Positions 1-8,005 of a stretch of DNA of 55,817 bases are shown here, in pieces. Position 1 is the stretch's first letter, and each line of letters starts with the position of its first letter. A program made the translations under genes and the position numbers. A model generated the notes under the pieces. It saw nothing but the letters and a program-made list of their open reading frames with translations, did no database searches and had not been told where the DNA came from. This DNA is from Lactiplantibacillus plantarum EGD-AQ4 (GTDB taxonomy: Bacteria; Bacillota; Bacilli; Lactobacillales; Lactobacillaceae), in the NCBI RefSeq assembly GCF_000463075.2, contig NZ_AVAQ01000011.1, positions 1 through 55,817 on the forward strand. The letters run 5' to 3'.

Positions 1-6
1 GATTAT

Positions 7-79
7 TCCGACATAGCTCAGTTGGTAGAGCGCTTGACTGTTAATCAAGATGTCGACGGTTCGAGCCCGCCTGTCGGAG
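7..79 (+). tRNA. tRNA-Asn (anticodon GTT)
   Basis: A full cloverleaf is readable. The acceptor stem TCCGACA pairs with TGTCGGA, the D-arm contains AGCTCAGTTGGTAGAGC, the anticodon loop reads CTGTTAA and the T-arm contains GGTTCGAGCC. The CCA end is not encoded. A tRNA-Thr gene follows 45 bases downstream, so the two are probably cotranscribed. Confidence 0.96.
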
Positions 80-124
80 TGACATAGATGTTGGCAATTG
101 TGTTAACATCTATTTTTATATCAT

Positions 125-197
125 GCCGGCTTAGCTCAGTTGGTAGAGCATCGGTATCGTAAACCGAGGGTCATCAGTTCGACTCTGGTAGCCGGCA
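125..197 (+). tRNA. tRNA-Thr (anticodon CGT)
   Basis: The acceptor stem GCCGGCT pairs with AGCCGGC and is followed by discriminator A. The anticodon stem TCGGT/ACCGA encloses loop ATCGTAA, giving anticodon CGT for the ACG threonine codon. CCA is not encoded. A strong terminator hairpin follows at 256. Confidence 0.95.
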
Positions 198-255
198 CTT
201 GCGAGGTGGGAAGTTGTTCTCACCTTTTTATTTAGCCCAAATTCAAAAATTAGAC

Positions 256-289
256 AGCAGCCTGACACAATCGTGTCAGGCTGCTTTTA
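256..289 (+). terminator. Rho-independent terminator of the Asn-Thr tRNA unit
   Basis: AGCAGCCTGACAC and GTGTCAGGCTGCT form a perfect 13-bp stem with a 4-nt loop, followed by TTTTA. Confidence 0.93.
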
Positions 290-310
290 CTTTATATCAA
301 ATTTGGGGCG

Positions 311-481
311 GTTGACCGCCGCCGAGTATTTCGGACGATCTCGGCAAGCAAGGCCAAAGGGTATCACGATTCGGATGCCGGTCACAAAGAACTAAGCGCG
401 ATTGTTTATCGTGGCTTAGAAGGCGTGGATGGAAGTCTGATGAAGCGCCTGAATTTAGAGCAAAATTGGGTGATGTGCTGA
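311..481 (+). pseudogene. possible 3' relic of an unidentified gene
   Basis: One frame stays open for about 57 codons up to a TGA at 479-481. It reads like real protein (for example HKELSAIVYRGLEGVDG and SLMKRLNLEQN), but it has no start codon with a ribosome site and directly follows the tRNA terminator. I do not recognise the family. It may be the tail of a deleted gene or a chance open frame. Confidence 0.25.
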
Positions 482-1295
482 TACTTGTCGACGCTTCACC
501 AAGGGAGGTTGATAGAAGCTTATGAAGTATCTGAACCTCAATTGTTCATGTTCTAGGTGCTTTTTGGTATTAAGCCCATTGCCTTGTCTAGTGAATTGGT
601 TTTGATGCATTTCTTCAGGTGTTACTGATGACAATCACCTGAAACTATCTAAGAATCCAGCTGGCCGACGTTCTATGGCAAACTAAGGCGATGTGTAGGC
701 GTACAATCTTAGACGCTAATGTCATCTTGCGAGACACTTCCAGTGACAGTGTGTCTTAAACAGCTCATAATTGGCGCTGCCTGACGATCCAAGGGTGAGG
801 TGGTGGACTTTTAGTGAGAGAACGGATACCGGCATCAGGACCTATTTTTTGATTGATCTACTGAAGACCTGATATGAGCACTTCTATTATAGTGATATGA
901 TGTCTGCCTCATCCAGATATCAGATTACTGTGCACTGTGAATGTGATTCAGTACACTGCGGAAAATAGTTGTGTCGAAAATGCTTGCAGCTTATTAGTCA
1001 ATGGTCGCCAACATGTTCATTGAAATTCAGGAGTACGGCGAGCTAATTAGACTGATAATCACAGTTTTAGATTTTGTTTAATAAGAATTTTGATGAATTG
1101 TAGCGTGATTTGACATTTAGCGAGTATTAATTATTTTGTTTTAAATTAGAATTCAATGTATATGCTAATGATAAATAGTCCCGCGTCAGCGCAATGATAA
1201 TCAGTTTAATGCGGAATAACGCGGTTTCTGGTTTGTTCATAATTGTGGATGAGAATTCACTTAATGGTTATTAGATTAGAAGATGGTTAGTGCTA
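482..1295. other. long intergenic stretch without a recognisable gene
   Basis: About 0.8 kb between the tRNA-Asn/Thr unit and the dtpT promoter. All frames are broken by stops and I see no clear RNA structure. The sequence becomes more A+T rich towards dtpT (about 1060-1290). It does not visibly belong to the structured repeat family found elsewhere in the window. Confidence 0.5.
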
Positions 1296-1324
1296 TTGTT
1301 GAATATGATTAAGGCTAGTATAAT
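1296..1324 (+). promoter_or_regulatory. sigma-A promoter of dtpT
   Basis: TTGTTG at 1296-1301, a 17-base spacer and a perfect TATAAT at 1319-1324. Transcription would start near 1331, leaving a leader of about 75 nt before the dtpT start. Confidence 0.7.
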
Positions 1325-1405
1325 AGTTATTATGTTTAATTAAGAAACAAAATTTGTTACTTTTAAACGAATACAAACTGGTTATGAAGTTTGGAGGAAT
1401 CGATA

Positions 1406-2878
1406 TTGGATAAGGAAGAAAAGCTGGATCGGTCGTTCTTTGGCCAACCCCGTGGCTTGCGGACGTTGTTCTTCACTGAAATGTGGGAACGGTTCAGTTA
1501 TTACGGGATGCGCGCGCTACTGATCTACTATATGTATTACAGTGTCGCTAAGGGTGGCTTGGGATTCGACCAAGTTACCGCCGCATCAATCATGTCAATT
1601 TATTCGGCCTTAGTTTACGTTTCTAGTGTTCTCGGTGGCTTTTTGAGTGACCGGGTCTGGGGGAGCCGTAAGACCGTCTTTATTGGTGGGGTCTTCATCA
1701 TGTTGGGGCATATCGTGCTTTCAACCCCATTTGGCGTTGGCGCACTATTTGTTTCCATCGCACTGATCGTTATTGGGACCGGGTTATTGAAGCCCAACGT
1801 CTCAGATATGGTCGGTCAATTATACACCGCTGAAGATACGCGTCGGGATGCCGGCTTTAGTATTTTCGTCTTCGGGATTAACTTAGGTTCACTGGTCGCA
1901 CCAGCATTAGTTGGTCGAATCGGATTGAACGTGAACTTCCACTTAGGGTTCTCATTAGCCGCCATCGGGATGTTCTTTGGTCTGTTACAATACTACTTTG
2001 ACGGTAAGAAGAATTTAAGTACGGCTAGTCTTTACCCAACTGATCCATTGGAACCCGGTGACATGAAGAAAATCACCACCCGGACCACGATGGGTGTCAT
2101 TGGAATTGCTTTAATCTTAGTCTTAATGTGGTTATTGCATGCCTTGAATCTCAAAAATGTTATCAGCTTAATCAGTGTTCTGGTTATTTTGACCCCAATC
2201 GTCTACTTTATCTTGATGTTAACATCTGAAAAGACGAATGCAACTGAACGTTCACGGGTTCGTGCCTACATTCCATTGTTTATTGCCGCAGCGTTATTCT
2301 GGGCCATTGAAGAACAAGGGTCAGCCGTGTTGGCATTGTTTGCCGCCAACCGCGTTAACCTCGACCTTGGTTTTGTGCACTTAGCTGCTTCTGATTTTCA
2401 AATGTTGAACCCATTGTTCATCATGATTTACACCACACCGTTCGTTTGGTTATGGACGAAGTGGGGTAAGAAGCAACCTAGTTCACCAGCCAAGTTTGCG
2501 GTTGGGTTAGTATTCGCCGGCGCTTCATACTTGATCATGGCCATGCCAGGCGCACTCTTCGGGACTGCTGGTAAAGTTAGTCCACTCTGGTTAGTAGCTA
2601 GCTGGGCAGTCGTTGAAATCGCCGAAATGCTGATTTCACCAATTGGGTTATCTGTGACGACTAAGTTAGCGCCAAAAGCGTTTGCCTCACAGATGATGAG
2701 TATGTGGTTCCTGACAGACTCTGTTGGTAGTGCGCTTAATGCACAGATCGTTCGCTTCTACTCAACGAAGACTGAAGTGCCATACTTCGCCATTATTGGG
2801 ATCGTCAGCGTCTTGCTCGGAATCGTATTGTTTACGATGGTACCGATGATCAAACGGTCAATGCAAGGCGTTCGTTAA
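1406..2878 (+). CDS. dtpT: POT-family proton-coupled di-/tripeptide transporter DtpT
   Basis: This 490-residue polytopic membrane protein imports di- and tripeptides with protons, supplying amino acids to an auxotrophic lactic acid bacterium. The N-terminal region has the POT/PTR2 signature around residues 25-40 ([20 protein letters not shown]), followed by about 12-14 hydrophobic segments and a hydrophilic loop near the middle. Length is normal for bacterial POT carriers. I place the start at TTG 1406, because GGAGG at 1393-1397 sits 8 bases before it; an in-frame TTG at 1391 overlaps that ribosome site. The gene has its own promoter and terminator, so it is monocistronic. The family is secure. 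The peptide-size preference is inferred from homologues. Confidence 0.93.
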   Translation: MDKEEKLDRSFFGQPRGLRTLFFTEMWERFSYYGMRALLIYYMYYSVAKGGLGFDQVTAASIMSIYSALVYVSSVLGGFLSDRVWGSRKTVFIGGVFIMLGHIVLSTPFGVGALFVSIALIVIGTGLLKPNVSDMVGQLYTAEDTRRDAGFSIFVFGINLGSLVAPALVGRIGLNVNFHLGFSLAAIGMFFGLLQYYFDGKKNLSTASLYPTDPLEPGDMKKITTRTTMGVIGIALILVLMWLLHALNLKNVISLISVLVILTPIVYFILMLTSEKTNATERSRVRAYIPLFIAAALFWAIEEQGSAVLALFAANRVNLDLGFVHLAASDFQMLNPLFIMIYTTPFVWLWTKWGKKQPSSPAKFAVGLVFAGASYLIMAMPGALFGTAGKVSPLWLVASWAVVEIAEMLISPIGLSVTTKLAPKAFASQMMSMWFLTDSVGSALNAQIVRFYSTKTEVPYFAIIGIVSVLLGIVLFTMVPMIKRSMQGVR

Positions 2879-2893
2879 ACGCAATTTTAATGA

Positions 2894-2929
2894 AGGTATG
2901 TTATCTTATTGATAGCATATCTTTTTTTG
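2894..2929 (+). terminator. terminator of dtpT
   Basis: The stem AGGTATGTTATC / GATAGCATATCT (with G-U pairs) has a short loop and is followed by seven T. Confidence 0.85.
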
Positions 2930-2944
2930 TGAGGAGGAATTGAC

Positions 2945-3772
2945 ATCGTACGGCTAGCTTTCAGCAGTGATAATCATTTTGATGTGAATCGAATCGATAC
3001 GGCCGCGATGATGCACGCCCAAGCGACCTATCTATTGCAGCAGGGCGTGCAGTATTATTTAGTTGCTGGCGACCTGTTTAATGACTTTCAGCGCAGTGAA
3101 CAGTTTATTGTCGATTTACAGGGCTTATTAGGCGCTCAGACCCGCGTTTACTGGATTGCGGGTAATCATGACATGGTTCGTGGCGTTTCGTTTGACGAGC
3201 TGGAAACGGGCCAATTCGCGGGCTATCTCCATAACCGCTACGTAGATATTCCCGGGACAAACTGGCGCGTGATTGGCAACAACGGTTGGTATGATTATCA
3301 GTATGCCGCGCAAGAGCCCGATACGACGACGGCCGACTTCTTGCACTGGAAAAACGCGTTTTGGATTGACCGGGCCATTAAACAACCGATGAGTGATGGC
3401 GAACGGACGGCGTTGATGCTGAATCAAGTTAAAGCGCAACTGGTCTTGGCAGCCGCTGAGCAGAAGCAAGTGGTGTTTATGACTCACTTTGTACCGCGGG
3501 CCGACTACTTGCAGTTTGCAACCGGAAAGCGGTTCTGGAATATGGCCAACGCACTGATGGGGACGCCGCGTTTGGGTGAGTTGCTTGAACAGTTTAATGT
3601 CGCCCACGTCTTATTTGGACATCTGCACGTTCATCCGAAGCCCCAGACCTTTGGACAGACGACTTACTACGATCAGGCGGTCGGATATGGACTCAAACGG
3701 ATCAATGAATGGCGGGCAACAAACTTCATGGCAGAATGGTATCAAGATACCCAAATCATTGATTTGAAATAA
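2945..3772 (+). CDS. calcineurin-like metallophosphoesterase, apparently starting at ATC
   Basis: A cytoplasmic metal-dependent phosphoesterase of about 275 residues; the substrate is unknown. Family motifs appear in order: SDNHFD near the N-terminus (first metal-binding motif), GDLFND, GNHD in AGNHDMVRG, THF in the middle, and GHLHVHPKP near the C-terminus. The first ordinary start codon in this frame is GTG 2984, but using it would remove the SDNHFD motif. Upstream the frame is open only to 2933 and offers ATC at 2945, 7 bases after a strong AGGAGG (2932-2937), or ATT at 2939, which is too close. I therefore infer a non-canonical ATC start. The alternative is a start mutated from ATG. The gene lies between the dtpT terminator and the tRNA-Tyr promoter. 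Confidence 0.78.
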   Translation: MVRLAFSSDNHFDVNRIDTAAMMHAQATYLLQQGVQYYLVAGDLFNDFQRSEQFIVDLQGLLGAQTRVYWIAGNHDMVRGVSFDELETGQFAGYLHNRYVDIPGTNWRVIGNNGWYDYQYAAQEPDTTTADFLHWKNAFWIDRAIKQPMSDGERTALMLNQVKAQLVLAAAEQKQVVFMTHFVPRADYLQFATGKRFWNMANALMGTPRLGELLEQFNVAHVLFGHLHVHPKPQTFGQTTYYDQAVGYGLKRINEWRATNFMAEWYQDTQIIDLK

Positions 3773-3797
3773 ATTCAAAAAAAGTTTTGAAAAAGCC

Positions 3798-3826
3798 TTG
3801 ATTTTTTATTCAAAATTATGTATTCT
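3798..3826 (+). promoter_or_regulatory. promoter of the tRNA-Tyr/Gln unit
   Basis: TTGATT at 3798-3803, a 17-base spacer and TATTCT at 3821-3826, about 20 bases before tRNA-Tyr. Confidence 0.65.
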
Positions 3827-3846
3827 AATATAGTTGAATGATTCAC

Positions 3847-3929
3847 GGAGGGGTAGCGAAGTCTGGCTAAACGCGGCGGACTGTAAATCCGCTCCTTCGG
3901 GTTCGGTGGTTCGAATCCACTCCCCTCCA
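3847..3929 (+). tRNA. tRNA-Tyr (anticodon GTA)
   Basis: The acceptor stem GGAGGGG pairs with CCCCTCC. The anticodon loop reads CTGTAAA, and the long variable arm expected for bacterial Tyr tRNA is present (CTCCTTCGGGTTCGG). The T-arm contains GGTTCGAATCC. CCA is not encoded. Confidence 0.96.
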
Positions 3930-3938
3930 TTTCATTTT

Positions 3939-4010
3939 TGGGCTATAGCCAAGTGGTAAGGCAACGGGTTTTGATCCCGTGATGCGCTGGTTCGAACCCA
4001 GCTAGCCCAA
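3939..4010 (+). tRNA. tRNA-Gln (anticodon TTG)
   Basis: The acceptor stem TGGGCTA pairs with TAGCCCA. The anticodon loop is TTTTGAT with anticodon TTG, and the T-arm contains GGTTCGAACCC. It lies 9 bases after tRNA-Tyr and before a terminator. Confidence 0.96.
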
Positions 4011-4025
4011 TTAGGGAAATTCGAT

Positions 4026-4065
4026 AACTGGCAATCAGGTGAAAACCTTGATTGTCAGTTTTTTT
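4026..4065 (+). terminator. terminator of the tRNA-Tyr/Gln unit
   Basis: AACTGGCAATCAGGT pairs with ACCTTGATTGTCAGTT (one G-U and a small offset) around a GAAA-type loop, followed by a run of seven T. Confidence 0.9.
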
Positions 4066-4776
4066 GTCGCCAAAATCGCAATTTTCAGGTGTTCGAAACG
4101 ACTATGCTCGACCTAAGTTCAAATGGCTGCATTTCCCTCGATACTTGAATAAACATCGAACTGCGGTACTTTCTAGTCAGGGCGGGGTTAAGGACAATCC
4201 CAGACGCAACTAACTGCTGTGAATGACTTCAGATCAAGCAGAATGCTGGCGATTGATCATGGCTTGCAGTGTCACTAGATTGGCTACTGAGACACCGTCA
4301 TTTTAAAGTCCCTCATTCGAAGGTATCCTCAAAATGAATGAATTTTTATACGCAAAACTGGTATCGCTTTCTTCATTGATGCGGTAAGATAAGACTCAAG
4401 TTAGCAGTTAATCTTTGATTGAGTTAAGACAATTCTCATCACGATAATTGTCTTGAGGTATTTGAACATCACCGCTTTTCTACGCCTCAAGTGATAGTGG
4501 TTTAAAACCAAGTCCAACTATGGAACGGGTACAAGCCAAACAAGCATCACTGACAAATGGTCGTTTAAAGCTTGATTGACGGCTATGACGAACAGTTTTA
4601 GGCCCTTAATACCTTTTTATCTATGATTGGGTGAATGCACTTCTAGGACTCGTCTGGGCCATGATACAAATTACTACTCGCACAAAATTACCGTTAGCGG
4701 TAAGCTTAGTTCAAGCTTGTTTCGTCTTTAGCGAAGCAGGCCTTGCTAATTAAATCACGACGAGGAGGAACCACGA
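4066..4776. other. intergenic stretch without a gene; faint repeat relic
   Basis: About 0.7 kb in which every frame is broken. Near 4107-4130 the sequence CCTAAGTTCAAATGGCTGCA resembles the right end of the structured repeat family (compare 13422-13440), so this may be an old, mostly deleted copy. No promoter stands out before the cupin gene at 4777. An imperfect inverted pair, AAGCTTAG/CAAGCTT, lies near 4702-4718. Confidence 0.4.
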
Positions 4777-5094
4777 ATGGCAGTCACAAAAATTAAGTTA
4801 CACGACACGATGACCTACCGCGAACATGCGATTACAAGTAAATCATTTTCCCGCAAGCTCGGTATTGATTTACCGTTTGCAATGTACGCGATGGCCGCCG
4901 GTGAAAGTATCAGTGCTGAACAGTCAACTTTGACGCGACTCTTTGAAGTCGTTGATGGAACGTTGACCGTACAGTTTGCGGATGAAAGCCAACAGACCGT
5001 CGCCACTGGAGAAATGCTGGTGGTGCCTGCGAATACGGTACATACTTTGCTCGCAGCACAGCCATGCCAGTTTATTCAATTCGAGACCAAGTAA
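4777..5094 (+). CDS. small single-domain cupin protein
   Basis: A 105-residue cupin with one beta-barrel and no extra domain. The pattern is GESISAEQSTL, then FEVVDGTLTVQF, then ATGEMLVVPANTVHTLLA, ending with the PxxxxH part of cupin motif 2. Motif 1 lacks the usual HxH pair (it has EQS), so metal binding is doubtful. GAGGAGG lies 8 bases before the ATG. A second cupin follows after 44 bases on the same strand, probably in one operon. The function is unknown; small cupins of this type are often sugar or small-molecule binding or isomerase-like proteins. Confidence 0.75.
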   Translation: MAVTKIKLHDTMTYREHAITSKSFSRKLGIDLPFAMYAMAAGESISAEQSTLTRLFEVVDGTLTVQFADESQQTVATGEMLVVPANTVHTLLAAQPCQFIQFETK

Positions 5095-5138
5095 GTCATT
5101 TATCGAGTTAATCAGCAGCCTATTGAGGAGGGATTTCA

Positions 5139-5474
5139 ATGAGTTTAATCGACAAAATCGACCATGCCAAAGTGCTTAAATTGACGGAACAAATTCCACT
5201 AGATGAAGATCAAGTTAATAGCCGGACGTTGGTTCAGCGCGACGATTTGAGCATGACGCTTTTTTCCATCGCGACTGATCAAGAGATTGGCGGCCATTCC
5301 GCGCAGGGTGATGCGATGGTCAATATTTTGAGTGGTATTGCGGAAGTGACGATCGAAGGAACCGTACATCGTTTGACCGCTGGGGAGTCCATCGTGATTC
5401 CCAAAGACGCGCGGCACTCGTTATATGCGGTGGAAGGCTTTCAGATGTTACTAGTAGTCGTCAAACCAGCTTAG
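5139..5474 (+). CDS. small single-domain cupin protein (second copy type)
   Basis: A 111-residue cupin. Motif 1 is visible as GGHSAQGDAMVNILSGIAEV and motif 2 as LTAGESIVIPKDARHSLYAV. H in GGHS and H in ARHSL are candidate metal ligands, so this copy keeps more of the metal site than its neighbour at 4777. The start ATG follows GAGGAGGG. It is probably cotranscribed with the upstream cupin and the phosphatase fragment 32 bases downstream. I cannot name a substrate. Confidence 0.78.
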   Translation: MSLIDKIDHAKVLKLTEQIPLDEDQVNSRTLVQRDDLSMTLFSIATDQEIGGHSAQGDAMVNILSGIAEVTIEGTVHRLTAGESIVIPKDARHSLYAVEGFQMLLVVVKPA

Positions 5475-5506
5475 GCAGACGCTCACAGGAAAGAGGCAGT
5501 GGTCCG

Positions 5507-5833
5507 ATGGCCAAGCATACCTTCATTGGTGACATTCACAGTGCGGCGGATGACCTAGCCGTATTACTAGCCAATACGAGCATTACGCAAACGCGGCTGA
5601 TTTTCCTGGGCGATTACATAGATGGAACGGCTGGTCGTCATTTGGGCCATCTCACGCAACCAGCACCGCTGGATCCGTTGGGTGTGATAGCTCAAGTTCA
5701 GCAGCGGGTCAGAGATTATGGTGACGTGGCATTGTGTGGCAACCACGATGACTTTTGGGTGCAAACCGCCCGTGGTGATGATGAGGCTGCAGCAACCTGG
5801 GTTCTGAATGGCGGACACCGGACTTGGCGCTAA
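5507..5833 (+). pseudogene. C-terminally truncated Ser/Thr-phosphatase-like metallophosphoesterase
   Basis: The 108 encoded residues have the N-terminal half of a PPP-type metallophosphoesterase: GDIHS near residue 8, GDYIDG near 37 and GNHDDFW near 80, ending in WVLNGGHRTWR. Family members normally run to about 210-260 residues and need further histidines (GHxH type) for the metal site. Here the frame stops right after the NGG-x-x-T segment, and the next 50 bases contain only a short open remnant (LVLVAQLVYDLQPA) before a terminator. The deletion seems to have removed the C-terminal half, so I call it a remnant, although a short protein could still be made. The ribosome site is weak (AAAGAGG, about 12 bases before ATG). 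Confidence 0.7.
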
Positions 5834-5892
5834 CTCGTCTTAGTTGCACAACTAGTCTATGACCTGCAGCCTGCCTAACGTATTGAAGTGAA

Positions 5893-5928
5893 AAAACGGT
5901 TTGAAGCTCGCAAACTTCAAACCGTTTT
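5893..5928. terminator. bidirectional terminator between 5833 and pnuC
   Basis: AAAACGGTTTGAAG pairs perfectly with CTTCAAACCGTTTT (14 bp, 8-nt loop), with A and T runs on both sides. It lies between two convergent genes and serves both strands. Confidence 0.9.
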
Positions 5929-5959
5929 GATTTATTATCGATTATTGTTCAGCGCACCA

Positions 5960-6772
5960 TCAGGCGTCATGCCGATGTGCTGATTGACCGAAGAACCACA
6001 GGTAAGCGCCGTAAATCGCGTTGGCCAACATCACGAGTTGGAGCGCTAGCATCGATGCCGCGGCTGGACTGAAGCCTCTCAATTGGTTGAACCAGATGAT
6101 GACATTAATAATGTCCAACGTGATCCAAGCGACCCACTGAGAACGATAGCCATTGACCATCAACACGCTACCGACGATACCTAGTGGGAGTAGTGTCGCA
6201 TCCAAGTAAATTTGATTCCCATTCAGTTGCTTACTAAAGTGTAAGACAATGGCGTAGACGAGTACCGCTAAGATGAACCAGCTCAGCCCAGCGAGTTTGC
6301 TGAGCTTGCAGCCGGTCAGTTCACTGGAATCCGCTTGGGCCGCCATTTTGCGGTGCCAGACGGTGATCCCCACGAACTGCATCACCAGGTAAAAGGACTG
6401 TGCTGCGATATCACCAATCAGTCGATTCGTGATAGCAGTGGTCAGCCACGCCGCACAGGCAACAATACCCCAGCTGTAGTTGGTCAAGCGACCCTGGTCA
6501 ACCAAAATCAAGTTGATGACCACGGTAATTCCGGTGAGTAGACCGATCCAGCCGTGTAAGCTGTAGTCTTTTCCCAAGATAAAGCCTAAAATCGTAACGA
6601 TCAACATGGTGGCCATCATTAGCTTGGTGGCTGGGCGTAGCGTTTTTAATTCGGTAATGCCCCGTTGCCAGTTGAAGACGGCGCGCATCGCCGTTGGTAG
6701 CGTAGCGACATCCTGCTTGAGTTGCCGGACTAGCATGGTCAAGTTGGGCAGTGCCCGTTTGCTTTGATTCAT
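5960..6772 (-). CDS. pnuC: PnuC-family nicotinamide riboside / NAD-precursor transporter
   Basis: A 270-residue membrane protein of the PnuC family, which lets NAD precursors (usually nicotinamide riboside) enter by facilitated diffusion, with trapping by phosphorylation inside. It has about 7 hydrophobic segments after a hydrophilic N-terminus of about 55 residues. Family features include W-rich segments, QFVGITVWHRKM, SQWVAWITLDIINVIIWF and a C-terminal NAIYGAYLWFF. An in-frame GTG at 6784 overlaps the ribosome site AAGGAGTG, so I use ATG 6772 (11-base spacing). It fits the salvage genes pncB and nadE 4-6 kb away. The exact substrate (riboside or a related pyridine) is not readable from sequence. 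Confidence 0.85.
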   Translation of the reverse strand: MNQSKRALPNLTMLVRQLKQDVATLPTAMRAVFNWQRGITELKTLRPATKLMMATMLIVTILGFILGKDYSLHGWIGLLTGITVVINLILVDQGRLTNYSWGIVACAAWLTTAITNRLIGDIAAQSFYLVMQFVGITVWHRKMAAQADSSELTGCKLSKLAGLSWFILAVLVYAIVLHFSKQLNGNQIYLDATLLPLGIVGSVLMVNGYRSQWVAWITLDIINVIIWFNQLRGFSPAAASMLALQLVMLANAIYGAYLWFFGQSAHRHDA

Positions 6773-6841
6773 ATTGAATAACACTCCTTAGTTGTTTTTA
6801 GACAGCCGTGATCGGAAGCAACGCTGTTTATTTAGTGTTAC

Positions 6842-6870
6842 ACGTTAGCCCGTTTGTGGGAGGCTGTCAA
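6842..6870 (-). promoter_or_regulatory. promoter of pnuC
   Basis: On the minus strand, TTGACA (6870-6865), a 17-base spacer and TAACGT (6847-6842). This gives a leader of about 60 nt. I see no clear riboswitch in it. Confidence 0.65.
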
Positions 6871-7016
6871 TAGTGTTGAGGCCCCGCTAAACCGGGTTAT
6901 TAATAGGTTAATGGGGGAGAAGCTATTCATAACCAAGCAGCATCCCGTTCAAGTCTGCAGTTAATATTTATTTATTCATGGCACGATTCAGGTTGCCGAG
7001 CGATTAATCACCCACG

Positions 7017-7043
7017 TTGACTGAAATATTGGTATAGTAGAAT
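7017..7043 (+). promoter_or_regulatory. possible promoter of proC
   Basis: TTGACT at 7017-7022 and TAGAAT at 7038-7043 have a short 15-base spacer; TATAGT at 7033 is an alternative. Downstream, CCGGGAATC/GAATCCCGG forms a hairpin in the leader (about 7050-7073), and a second TATAAT lies at 7092. The layout is plausible but not decisive. Confidence 0.4.
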
Positions 7044-7136
7044 AGTAACCGGGAATCGAGTCCGAATCCCGGATGGTACGAAAATTGGTTTATAATAATC
7101 ATAATAAATTGACATTGATGAAGGAGCGGTTTACGG

Positions 7137-7925
7137 ATGAAAATCGGATTTATTGGTGCCGGAAACATGGGTCGGGCCATTATTGATGGGTGGCTGAAAC
7201 AACAAGCAGTCGCCCCAGCAGATATCTACCTGCACAGTGCCCATGCGGCGAGCTATCAACCCTACGCGCAAACAAATGGCTTGAACGCCTGTGACACGAA
7301 CTTAGCGGTCGCACAAGCGGCAGACGTGATCGTGCTCGCAGTGAAGCCTAACATTGCACTCGATGCACTCAAAGAAGTTCAATCAGCTTTAACGGATAAG
7401 TGGGTCATCACGATGGTCTCTGGGCTCAATTTGGCTGACTATGCGGCAGTCATGCCAGATTTGCCAGTGCTGCGGATCATGCCAAATGTCAACGTGGCGA
7501 TTGGTGCCGGGATGACGGCGTTAATCGGTAACGACGCTTTAACGACCGAACAATATGCGGCGGGGCAACGGTTATTTGATGCGATTGGTGCGACCAGCGC
7601 AGTTGCTGAAAAGGACTTTCCAACTTTCTCAGCCTTGGCCGGCAGTTCGCCAGCTTACATTTATTTCTTTATCGATGCAATGGCGCGCGCGGGGGTCAAA
7701 CACGGCTTAAGCAAGGACGCTGCGACTAAAATCGCCGCCCAGGCAACACTTGGAAGCGCCCAAAATGTCTTAGCTTCGGATAAAATTCCGTTTGATCTGA
7801 TTGACCAGGTCTCGTCACCGGGTGGTACAACGGTCGCTGGGTTATTAGCGATGGAAGAAGCTGGCTTTATGACGGCTGTTGTGAAGGGCATCGATGCGAC
7901 GATTGCCAAAGAACTCGGCGAATAA
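7137..7925 (+). CDS. proC: pyrroline-5-carboxylate reductase (last step of proline synthesis)
   Basis: Reduces 1-pyrroline-5-carboxylate to proline with NAD(P)H in the cytoplasm. The 262-residue protein begins with the Rossmann motif MKIGFIGAGNMGRAI, continues with VILAVKP-type and RIMPNVNVAIGAGMTAL segments, and has the family signature in the C-terminal half (LAGSSPAYIYFFIDAMA, then DQVSSPGGTTVAGLLAME). The length is typical. The ATG follows AAGGAGCGG. I see no proA or proB beside it, so proline synthesis genes are dispersed or the reductase uses pyrroline-5-carboxylate from another route. Confidence 0.96.
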   Translation: MKIGFIGAGNMGRAIIDGWLKQQAVAPADIYLHSAHAASYQPYAQTNGLNACDTNLAVAQAADVIVLAVKPNIALDALKEVQSALTDKWVITMVSGLNLADYAAVMPDLPVLRIMPNVNVAIGAGMTALIGNDALTTEQYAAGQRLFDAIGATSAVAEKDFPTFSALAGSSPAYIYFFIDAMARAGVKHGLSKDAATKIAAQATLGSAQNVLASDKIPFDLIDQVSSPGGTTVAGLLAMEEAGFMTAVVKGIDATIAKELGE

Positions 7926-7946
7926 CAAAATACTTGGTGCTGGTGG

Positions 7947-7975
7947 TTGCAAGTTTGGTCTATACCGATTATAAT
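7947..7975 (+). promoter_or_regulatory. nagA promoter with a NagR/YvoA-type operator in the spacer
   Basis: TTGCAA (7947-7952), a 17-base spacer and TATAAT (7970-7975). The palindrome TTGGTCTATACCGA at 7955-7968 fills most of the spacer. It matches the TGGT-n-TA-n-ACCA operator type of the GntR/HutC regulators NagR/YvoA. A GntR gene lies immediately after nagA, so autoregulation of a nagA-nagR operon is likely; the link itself is inference. Confidence 0.75.
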
Positions 7976-8005
7976 TAAACCAGTAAATCCAAGGAGGAAT
8001 TGTTC

